Shown: positions 9,188 to 16,617 of the stretch, piece after piece
How positions within the stretch are numbered: position 1 is the stretch's first letter
How the letters are laid out: each line of letters opens with the position of its first letter
DNA from: Mesorhizobium sp. M3A.F.Ca.ET.080.04.2.1
GTDB taxonomy: Bacteria > Pseudomonadota > Alphaproteobacteria > Rhizobiales > Rhizobiaceae
DNA length: 64,000 nucleotides
Direction: 5' to 3'
Assembly: GCF_003952525.1 (NCBI RefSeq)
Contig: NZ_CP034451.1
Span: 3,968,001-4,032,000 of the forward strand
Notes under the pieces: model-generated
What the model saw: the letters and a program-made list of their open reading frames with translations, nothing else
Told to the model about the DNA's origin: nothing
Database searches by the model: none
Translations under genes and position numbers: made by a program

Positions 9188-10435
9188 GACCCTGTTTAAA
9201 GGGTGATTTTCGTCCAAACGGGACCCTTTAACGATGGGGTCATCAAGATGCCTCCGGCTTGATCGGAGGCATTTGTGTTTTGGATGTTGGTTTTAGAGAC
9301 GATTGCAAAGATACGTCGGCTGTCGCTGGTCCAGGGGAAGTCGATCAAGGCGATCTGCCGTGAGCTGAAGATCTCGCGCAAGGTGGTGCGCAAGGTCCTG
9401 CGTTCTGAGCAGACGGAGTTCCGCTACGAGCGCAAGCACCAGCCCTATCCCCGCATGGGAGCTCGGCGTGAGACGCGGGACCGGCTGCTGTCGGCGAATG
9501 CGGCCAAGCCGCAGCGGGAGCGGCTGCCGGTCGCTTCGACGGCTTCCACTGCATTCCCCCGTCGGTGTCGAAGACCTGCACGGTGCGCTTCGACAACAAC
9601 AAATACTCGGTGCTGTCGAGTGCCGTCGGTCGGCCCGTCGAGATCCATGCTTATGTCGATCGGATCGCATCCGCCAGAGGATGGCGTGGTCGTGGGAGAA
9701 CACGTTCGCTCCTTTGGCCGCAACGAGGTCGTCTACGATCCCTGGCACACGGCGCGCGCCGTTCCTTAGCTGGGTCGTGCGGTCGGCAATGGAGAAGGTG
9801 CGGCGCAGCTCAAGGCGGTTGATGACGTCGACCGGCAGATGGTGTTGATCCTCACCTGGGTGCTGACCGACGGATTGAGCGCGGTCGAGGCCGCCTGTCA
9901 GGAAGCCATCGAGCACGGTGCATCGTCGGCGCCGGTGATCCTCAACATCCTGGCCCGCAGCCGCGATCCGGCGCCGGGCACGATCCTTTCCATTCCCCAA
10001 GCGCTGAAGCTAGCTCACGAGTGTCGCCGACTGCACCCGCTATGACAGTCTCAGGAGGACAAACAGCCATGGAACGCACCGAGGTACTGGAACTGATGGG
10101 AGCGCTGAAGCTCTACGGAATGCGCAGAGCCTATGACGAGATCATGGGCGCGTCGCCATCAAGCGACGGCACGAGCCGCCCAGGATTGTCGGTGATCTCT
10201 TGCAGGCCGAGATATCGGAGAAGCAGGCCCGCTCCATCAAATACCAGTTCGCTGTCGCCAAGTTGCCGCTGGCCAAGGACATCGACGACTTCGACTTCGC
10301 CGACACGCCGGTCACCCCCTGATGCGCGATCTCGCCCGGCCGCGCCTTCGTCGCCGATCAGCGCAACATCGTCCTGGTCGGCCGCCTTCACGGGTCACCC
10401 AACTCGCGCGGAAGGTCGACCGCATTGCGACGGGC
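9188..10435 (+). mobile_element. IS21-family element remnant (istA, istB)
   Basis: An IstA N-terminus starts at 9284 (MLVLETIAKIRRLSLVQGKS, then ICRELKISRKVVRKVLRSEQ), breaks off near 9530 and resumes with an IstA C-terminus (KTCTVRFDNNKYSVLSSAVG, later SFGRNEVVYDPWH) up to about 10043. An IstB start lies at 10070 (MERTEVLELMGALKLYGMRR), then frameshifts, and it is lost before its Walker motif is complete. The central integrase domain of IstA is deleted. The element ends where the second NifA-promoter module begins. Confidence 0.65.
9250..9281 (+). terminator. Terminator-like hairpin ahead of istA
   Basis: Arms GCCTCCG (9250-9256) and CGGAGGC (9264-9270) with a 7-base loop are followed by ATTTGTGTTTT. 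It lies just inside the IS21-type element, where it could block transcription entering from outside. Confidence 0.45.
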
Positions 10436-10455
10436 GCGTGTCGACTTCCCAACAA

Positions 10456-10532
10456 TGTCAGACAGGAGACGCAACGCTATCGGAGCGATCGCATTGCCCG
10501 AAACGATTTTCCCAGTTGGCACGACAATTGCG
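10456..10532 (+). promoter_or_regulatory. NifA/sigma-54-type promoter, copy B
   Basis: TGGCACG-ACAA-TTGCG at 10517-10532 is identical to the element at 1293-1308. The upstream activator site at 10456-10471 is TGT-N10-ACG, one base off the TGT-N10-ACA consensus that copy A keeps. The -12 element lies 43 bases before the metalloprotease ATG, because a deletion has removed the intervening chimeric gene present in copy A. Confidence 0.6.
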
Positions 10533-10574
10533 GTCCTATGCGCAAAAGCAAACTAGACCTGAGAGCCGCACCGC

Positions 10575-11204
10575 ATGAATGTAGCCTCCCAATATCTGCC
10601 GCTTGTGGCGCATCACGAAGCCGGGCACGCGGTGGCCGCCATCGTTTTGCACCGTCAGACGTTCGACGACGACCGTGAACTCCCTGCTTTCTCAAGTGTT
10701 AGTATTTACCCCGACGCCGGTGACGGAGAGTGCGGTGGTGTTGTCGAAGGCGCGGGTTTTTATTCAGCGCAAGGATTCACCTCGAAGCGAAAGCCGATTT
10801 TCGAGGACGATATGGATCGATGTTTGGAACGCGATGATGCGATCCGGGAGATAGTTGCGTGTCTGGCAGGTCCTTTTGCAGACTCCGCATTCGAAGGCTA
10901 TCTGGACCCGCGCGATATGGCGATGAATGCGTCCGATGGGAATGAGGGGAGCTGCGACTACGCGGATGCCAAGCGAATCTATGGTGAGTTGCGGTTCCTG
11001 ATGCCGCGCCGCCCCGATTGGGGGCGGATCGAAGATTGCACGGCCCGGCTAGTACTCGATCACTGGTCGGCCATCGAAGCATTGGCCGCGCATTTGCTGG
11101 TCAAGCATGATCTCCAATTCGATGAGGCTCTGACGATTGTTGCGCCGCATCTTCCGCCCATGCCAGCAGCTACGCCGCCAGAGCGTCATCCGCAGCCTGC
11201 TTGA
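10575..11204 (+). CDS. Small HEAGH zinc metalloprotease-like protein, copy B
   Basis: A 209-residue near-identical copy of the product of 236-868, with HEAGH at residues 14-18 and a few substitutions, mostly conservative. Both copies are unbroken while the sequences around them decay, which hints at selection or a very recent duplication. The sigma-54-type element sits directly upstream, making this the cleaner transcription unit of the two. The last seven codons of the AlpA-type tail still precede the ATG. The enzyme's substrate is unknown; no ATPase or membrane domain is present. Confidence 0.7.
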   Translation: MNVASQYLPLVAHHEAGHAVAAIVLHRQTFDDDRELPAFSSVSIYPDAGDGECGGVVEGAGFYSAQGFTSKRKPIFEDDMDRCLERDDAIREIVACLAGPFADSAFEGYLDPRDMAMNASDGNEGSCDYADAKRIYGELRFLMPRRPDWGRIEDCTARLVLDHWSAIEALAAHLLVKHDLQFDEALTIVAPHLPPMPAATPPERHPQPA

Positions 11205-12060
11205 TCAGCCATTCGATGTGATTTGACCACATCTGCAACACCTCGCGCTTCTCCTTGACTTTGCTATAGAGATTGTAGATTTCGCCAATGTCTGTCAAGG
11301 ACGCCGCCTTGTGATTCAGTATGTGCTCGATGACGTGTGGCAATACCTGCCGCCTGCCGAGATTTGTCGCGAGCGTCCTGCGCAGATCGTGAAGGGTCCA
11401 GTTCTCCAAAGCCACCCCGTCAGTATTGACCTTGCCGTCTAGAGCCTTCTTGCCCTTCGCGTAGCCTGAGAAGTGGCTTCTTTCGTTGCCCCTCGCAGGG
11501 AAAAAAACGTGTCATTGGTCTTCGGTACCGTCTGGGGGACCGACACCGCCAGTGTGGGCAGCGGAATAAGCGTAGGCTCTTCGTTCTTCGTGCGGTCACC
11601 CGATAGTTCCATGTTCCGGCTTCAAGGTTGAGGACCAACGCATCGCGGCAACTTCCGTACGCCTCTGTCCGGTCAGAATGAGCAGCTTGACGATGGAGCC
11701 GAACGAATAGCCGATATCGCCCGGTTCGGGCTCACAGCCCGTTCATATAGCCGCCAGTTCGGCATCGTTCACCACTCGCTTGCGCTTGACGATCGGGGCC
11801 GGATCCGGATTTTCCAATCCCTCGCGGGGAAACCGCGGATGAGCCGTTGCGGCGGTTTGCGACACCAGTTGAAAAATGCCCGCATACACCAGAAGGCCGT
11901 GTTAGCCGCTTGCGGGTGACCCCCGGCGACGAACTTCTTGGTGACGTTAGCAATGTCGGTGTCGATCACATGGTGGATAGAGCGACTCCCGAGGGCAGGC
12001 ACAAGATACCGGTTCAGGCTGGCCTCGACCAGTGCGGTGTTTTGAGGGTCGTTACTCGGC
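11170..12060 (-). pseudogene. Tyrosine recombinase pseudogene
   Basis: The C-terminus (WTLHDLRRTLATNLGRRQVL, HILNH) holds the RxxR/H catalytic region of a P4-like recombinase. The core-binding domain is at 11800-12060 (VTKKFVAGGHPQAANTAFWC, RAFFNW). The middle (VPKTNDTF, LILTGQRRTEVAAMRW) is readable only by changing frame. The frame is broken at least twice, so the protein is inactive. It converges on the metalloprotease gene and overlaps its 3' end by 35 bases; an internally deleted, inverted version lies at 100-270. Confidence 0.7.
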
Positions 12061-12178
12061 GGCCTGGAGGTGACCGCCATCGCCGTCCTCGGTATCGTCA
12101 GCGCTGATATGCGCCTGATCGGCAAGGAAGGCTGGCAGTTCCGATGGAGCTATGCTGGAATTTGGGTGACGAGGCTGA

Positions 12179-12640
12179 TCAAGCGGCGCTCTGCGGCTTC
12201 GTTTCGATGACCTGGATTCCGTCCAGGAACCTGGCACCTGCGATGAGTTTCGGCAACTGATTTTGTCCTTTCAATCGTCGCCACTTCCTGGCCGCGGCCA
12301 ACAGCTTGAAGACCATCAGCTGGGCGGTTTTCGAGGATAGCGAGCCCTTGGTACGCACCGTGCGATAGCGAACGGTTGCAAAGACGCTTTCGATGGGATT
12401 GGACGTTCGCAGATGATCCCAGTGTTGGGCGGGGAAATCGTAGAGCGCCAGCGACGCAATATGATCTTTCGTCAGGCAGTCGACCGCCTTGGCATACGCC
12501 TCGGCCTCCATCTCGATCGCATGCGCAAGCAATTTGCGCGCGCCGCTGCGAAGTACATCCGTCAGGGTATCATCGATTTCGTCGGGCTGACGAAGGCGAA
12601 CAATGTGTTGATAGTCTCGTTCATGGCGTATCACTCTCCT
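12179..12640 (-). mobile_element. IS256-type element with internally deleted transposase
   Basis: A 151-residue frame joins a mutator-type transposase N-terminus (DDTLTDVLRSGARKLLAHAI, EMEAEAY) straight to the C-terminal part (LALYDFPAQHWDHLRTSNPI, ESVFATVRYRT). About 250 residues are missing, including two of the three DDE acidic residues. It could only be moved by a full-length relative elsewhere. A piece of the same element forms the left edge of the window. Confidence 0.7.
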
Positions 12641-13141
12641 TGAGAGGTACTGGCAGGCTTCATCACCCGCCTCGATACGCCGCTCTCCTCAAGCCGCCAT
12701 CATCCAGTTTCCGCCATGGCTCCCCCTGATTGATCCGCTTCACCTGTGCAACTGCACAGGCTGCCCTAGCGGGGAGATTGGCCTCCAATGGCGAAAGCTT
12801 GCCGCAGGAGACCCTCCGATGACCGTGCCTATGGCGCCGCCGCTACGACAACTTGCCGACAAGCAGCGTGCGATCCACTGCCGCGCTACTGCGCCTTCAA
12901 GGGACGTCTGGATCGCGACGCAGGAGCCGATGACTGTTACGGGATCAATTCCAGGTCGCGCTGGCCGTCGCTGTGCCAGTTCGACGGTCTGGTGGCAATT
13001 TGGGCACATCTTCTGTCGCCGACAGTGGCGATGGCTGACGCTTCAACGAAACGGGGTCTTCGACGTCTGCTGCCTACGCCGATGCTTTGCGAAGTGGCAT
13101 AATGTTTCGACGCACGCAGGCGCGGGCAGGGGATGTCAGTC
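12641..13141. other. Region without a recognised gene
   Basis: This holds the outer end of the IS256-type element (to about 12700), then sequence in which no family was recognised on either strand. A leader and ribosome binding site (AGGGG, 9 bases before the ATG) for the FseA-like gene lie at its right end. Confidence 0.3.
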
Positions 13142-13943
13142 ATGAATCTCCTGACTGGCGCGGATCAGGCCGATTGGCGGGATGAAAGATCATACGACTA
13201 CACCGCTGGCCTGACGCTGCGGGAGTGGGCTTGGGAGTTCTTACGCCGCAATCCAGCGTTCCAGCGCGATCTGACCGCTGCGCGCCAGCATTGCAAGACT
13301 TGGTCTCTCCAATCCTTTCTCGATATGGTCGCGTCGGCCGGCGACCTGTCACGCTGGGGTGTTCTGTTTCGCGGAGTCTTGTGGCCGCGCTTCGGTCGTA
13401 TTCTGGTGTCCGCTCTGGTGCGTCCATGTGCTGCCGGTCATTGCGGAACGGTTGCCTGCCTCGTCGCCGACACCGCCGTTCGAACTCTCGGCATTGCCCT
13501 GTCGTGCAATCGTCCTGCTGGCGCCCGACAAGAGCCAGCATGTTCTTCTTCGCAATGCGGACCACGCGCTGCAGCTCGCCGTCTCGGGCGCGAATATCCT
13601 CCACCCTGTTTGCCTGCATACGCAAGCCATCTGGCCCGCGGTGCTTTTAAAGCATCGACTGAGGGGACTGGAGTGCCTCAATGCTCTCAGTCTAGGGCAA
13701 CAGTTGCCCCCCCGCTTGTTTGCGCCGGAAAAGCGCGGCGTTCGTTTGTCCTTCGTTCTTCGTGCGCTCGACGGTTCGCTCGCCGGAGCACCTCATCGCG
13801 AGCTCGCCGAAGTTCTCATCGGTCAACGGCGCGTCCATGCCGACTGGGCGGATCCTCGCGATCATCTGCGCGACCGCATCCGTCGGGCCGTCTCGCGTGG
13901 CCGCGCGCTCATGAATGGTGGCTACAGAGATTTCCTAATTTGA
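13142..13943 (+). CDS. FseA-like excision activator, two domains joined by a +1 frame change
   Basis: The first frame (ATG 13142) encodes a DUF6499-type domain: DWRDERSYDYTAGLTLREWA, then WEFLRRNPAFQRDL. About 75 codons in, the match moves to the +1 frame (open from 13359 to TGA 13943), which encodes a DUF2285-type domain: IVLLAPDKSQHVLLRNADHA, then DHLRDRIRRAVSRG. In M. loti R7A the neighbouring genes msi172 and msi171 encode these same two domains and are joined by programmed +1 ribosomal frameshifting into FseA, which activates excision of the symbiosis element. Here the join falls near 13360-13372 (GTT CTG TTT C|GCG GAG). It may be a true frameshift gene or a mutated one. Unusually the first frame has no stop near the junction. 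Confidence 0.6.
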
Positions 13944-14425
13944 AAAGCGACAGTCCGCGCTGTGCGTCGGTGGATGAACGTTCGCTCGCAGCTGTACCCG
14001 TCACCAACAGTTCGCCCGCCGACAGGACTGCATGGCGCCTTGCAAGTGCGCTCTGGTCTAGCTTGTCGATGCCGAAAATGAGATGGGCGAGGGTGCCAAG
14101 GCGGTGGTTCATTAGGGCCGGCCTCGACCTGGACGCACATCATTGGTCGGAAAGCGGCGTGCACCGCAATGTCGCCATAGCAGCCAAGATCCTTTGAGTC
14201 CGGACCTGCAGTCCTGTTGGACCGGCGGGTGCAACAATATGGAGGGATTTGAGGCCTCACACCGTTCCCTGGTCGACAGCTCGGTCAGACATAGCACCCA
14301 CCGCTTGATTATGGAAATGGTGTGCCTGGAGTGCAGCGAGTAGCGGCTTGCTGCGCACTGTCCTAAGAATAGCAGTCATGACCCGTCTGGGGTTCTGCAA
14401 CACGACGATTCAACCGCTTGGGCAT
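13944..14425. other. Region without a recognised gene
   Basis: No family was recognised on either strand between the FseA-like gene and the NifA-type promoter. The open frames here have no ribosome binding sites or conserved motifs that I can identify. Confidence 0.3.
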
Positions 14426-14518
14426 TGTCGCATATCCCACAATGTAGAATGCGCAACAGGGCAAAAGCTGATCCATCGGCGGTTTATCAATGCTTTTTGG
14501 CTTGGCACGGCACATGCA
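14426..14518 (+). promoter_or_regulatory. Orphan NifA/sigma-54-type promoter with tandem activator sites
   Basis: Two perfect TGT-N10-ACA sites lie at 14426-14441 and 14443-14458. An IHF-like element (TATCAA-N4-TTT) starts at 14485. A -24/-12 element TGGCACG-GCAC-ATGCA at 14503-14518 has one mismatch to TGGCACG-N4-TTGCW. No recognisable gene follows on the plus strand before gabD, which converges. The original target was probably lost in rearrangement, or is a small unrecognised gene or RNA. Confidence 0.55.
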
Positions 14519-14691
14519 ACGCAATCGGCAAAAGGCGCACGAACTGAGTGGCCCATCGGCCCTAGGAGCGCTGATTTATGCCCTCCCAAGGCATGTCCGG
14601 CCCGGCAGCGAGCTCAGTCTCCTGCCGGGCATCCGTGTTTCAGGTCAACGGCGTTTGGAACTTCCAATTAGGTGGCGGCATTGACCGCAGG

Positions 14692-14710
14692 CCGCCCCCC
14701 GGTGGGGCGG
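14692..14710 (-). terminator. Hairpin downstream of gabD
   Basis: CCGCCCC (14692-14698) and GGGGCGG (14704-14710) pair around a 5-base loop, 20 bases past the gabD stop. There is no run of T after it, so it may be a weak terminator or an mRNA-stabilising stem. Confidence 0.45.
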
Positions 14711-14729
14711 AGAGACAGTGCAGCAGGTT

Positions 14730-16205
14730 TCAAATCCCGCCCATGCAAAGATATTTCATTTCCAGATAGTCCTCGAGGCCATGACGGGAACCCTCCCGCC
14801 CGATGCCGGATTGTTTGATCCCGCCAAACGGTGCCGCCTCCGAGGACATGCGTCCCGTGTTGATGCCAACCATGCCATATTCCAGAGCCTCTGCCACACG
14901 CCAGACCCGCTTCAGGTTTGAGGCATAGAAGTATGCGGCGAGGCCGTAGATCGTGTCATTGGCCTCGCGCACGACCTGATCCGCATCGTTGAAGCGAATG
15001 ATCGGCGCGAGCGGCCCGAATGTCTCCTCTTGCGCGACTGCCATGACGCTGGAAATCTCGGTGAGGACCGTGGGTTCGAAAAACGTGCCATTCTTGCCGA
15101 TACGCTGGCCCCCGCATCGTATTGTGCCGCCTTTCGCAATGGCATCTGCGATGTGAGACTCGATCTTGGCCAGAGCATGCTTGTCGATGAGCGGTCCGAT
15201 GTCCACTCCGGCATCGAATCCGTCGCCAACCGACAAGTGCCGGATTCTTTCCACGAATTTCTTGACGAACTCATCGTGAACGCTCGATTGGACGTAAATG
15301 CGGTTCGCGGAAACGCAGGTCTGGCCGGCATTGCGGAACTTCGCCTGGACCGCACCGTCAACAGCACCGTCAATGTCGGCATCATCGAAGATGATGAAAG
15401 GTGCATTGCCGCCGAGTTCAAGGCTGACCTTCTTGATCTGGTCAGAGCACTGACGCATCAGCAGCCGTCCGACCTCCGTCGAACCGGTGAAGCTGATCTT
15501 TCGAATCTTGGAATTGGTGCAGAGTTCACGGCCCACGCGATCACCTTCGGACGCATAGATCAGGTTGACCACGCCATCGGGAAAGCCGGCCTGATGGGCG
15601 AGGGCGAACATTGCGCCAGCCACAAGCGGCGTCTGTTCAGCGGGCTTGAGCACGATTGTGCAGCCCGCAGCCAAGGCCGGCGAGATTTTGCGCGCCACCA
15701 TGGAGGCCGGGAAATTCCATGGCGTGATCGTGCCAACAACGCCGATGGGCTGCTTGATCACTAGCATTCGGCGGTCTGTCGAGGGTGCCGAGATCGTCTC
15801 CCCATAGACGCGATTGGCCTCTTCGGCATACCATTGCAGATACGCCGCCGCATGCGATACCTCTGAAATGGCTTCGGCAAGCGGCTTGCCCATTTCCGCA
15901 GTCAGAATCGCGGCGAGATCGCCTGCATGGTCGATGATCAGCTGATGCCATCGCCAAAGAACGTCGCTACGTTCTCGGGCCGTCAACGCGGCCCATCCCG
16001 ACTGCGCAACATAGGCCTTGTCTACCGCAGCACGTGTCTCCTCCACGCCCATATCGGGAAGCTCTGCCAAAACTTCGCCGGTCGACGGATTGACGACCTC
16101 GAACGTCTTATTGCCAACTGGTCTGCCGAGTGCCGGCAGGCGGTCGATGGCTCCAAACAGGTGCGGGGATTTCAGGCGACGGATCATCGGCAGGCACAGG
16201 GGCAA
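14730..16205 (-). CDS. gabD: NAD(P)-dependent succinate-semialdehyde dehydrogenase family
   Basis: An aldehyde dehydrogenase of about 490 residues, most like GabD, which oxidises succinate semialdehyde to succinate in the GABA shunt. Landmarks are TPWNFPASMVARKISPALAA, the catalytic glutamate in VSLELGGNAP and the nucleophilic cysteine in [11 protein letters not shown]. The C-terminus EMKYLCMGGI is typical of full-length GabD. The frame is open from 16235, but a strong AGGAGG precedes an in-frame TTG at 16205, with an ATG at 16187 as alternative. It lies 3' of the M16 peptidase gene on the same strand; a decayed partial copy of both is at 5250-6215. Other ALDH substrates cannot be excluded. 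Confidence 0.85.
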   Translation of the reverse strand: MPLCLPMIRRLKSPHLFGAIDRLPALGRPVGNKTFEVVNPSTGEVLAELPDMGVEETRAAVDKAYVAQSGWAALTARERSDVLWRWHQLIIDHAGDLAAILTAEMGKPLAEAISEVSHAAAYLQWYAEEANRVYGETISAPSTDRRMLVIKQPIGVVGTITPWNFPASMVARKISPALAAGCTIVLKPAEQTPLVAGAMFALAHQAGFPDGVVNLIYASEGDRVGRELCTNSKIRKISFTGSTEVGRLLMRQCSDQIKKVSLELGGNAPFIIFDDADIDGAVDGAVQAKFRNAGQTCVSANRIYVQSSVHDEFVKKFVERIRHLSVGDGFDAGVDIGPLIDKHALAKIESHIADAIAKGGTIRCGGQRIGKNGTFFEPTVLTEISSVMAVAQEETFGPLAPIIRFNDADQVVREANDTIYGLAAYFYASNLKRVWRVAEALEYGMVGINTGRMSSEAAPFGGIKQSGIGREGSRHGLEDYLEMKYLCMGGI

Positions 16206-16235
16206 TACCGGATTCCTCCTCAACGCAGCGAACAT

Positions 16236-16617
16236 CCAGGTCGACGGGCCGTCAGTGTGTATTCTGCACCAGTGGGTTCGTCGTAGGGCCTCGGCAAAGC
16301 AGCTGGTAGACCACGCTAGCCCGATGAAAAGACAGCAGTTTCGTTAGTTTGAGTGCCCGCGGTTCATCAATTGATGGATTAAGCAGTCGGATGTTTGCTT
16401 CATCCACCATGCCTGCTGGTGGCGTGCGACTGAATTCTGCAAAAAGGCGGCATACATGCTGAGGAGCGCCATTTCGGCGAGAGGCCGCCGGACCGCCAAT
16501 GCCGCGCAAGGTCGGCGAAAACGACTCCGCGCGTCTGCATGATCTGCTTGGCCCACGGGCCTCCAACGCTCTTCCCACGAGAAGCCCCGATGAAGAAGGA
16601 AGGTGTGATGAGTTTCT
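16236..16617. other. Spacer between gabD and the M16 peptidase gene
   Basis: No gene or convincing promoter was recognised in this stretch. The plus-strand and minus-strand open frames lack family features. Confidence 0.3.

Noticed and set aside
13133..14197. A single 354-codon open frame on the plus strand
   Set aside because: Only the first ~75 codons resemble a known domain. The rest is a shadow of the DUF2285 frame kept open by high GC content, so I treat the gene as two frames ending at 13943.
14690..14760. tRNA-like 3' end (GGTTTCAAATCCCGCC), a possible attachment site
   Set aside because: No acceptor or anticodon arms can be folded from the upstream sequence. The hairpin beside it pairs as a gabD terminator, and no direct repeat of the sequence was noticed elsewhere in the window.
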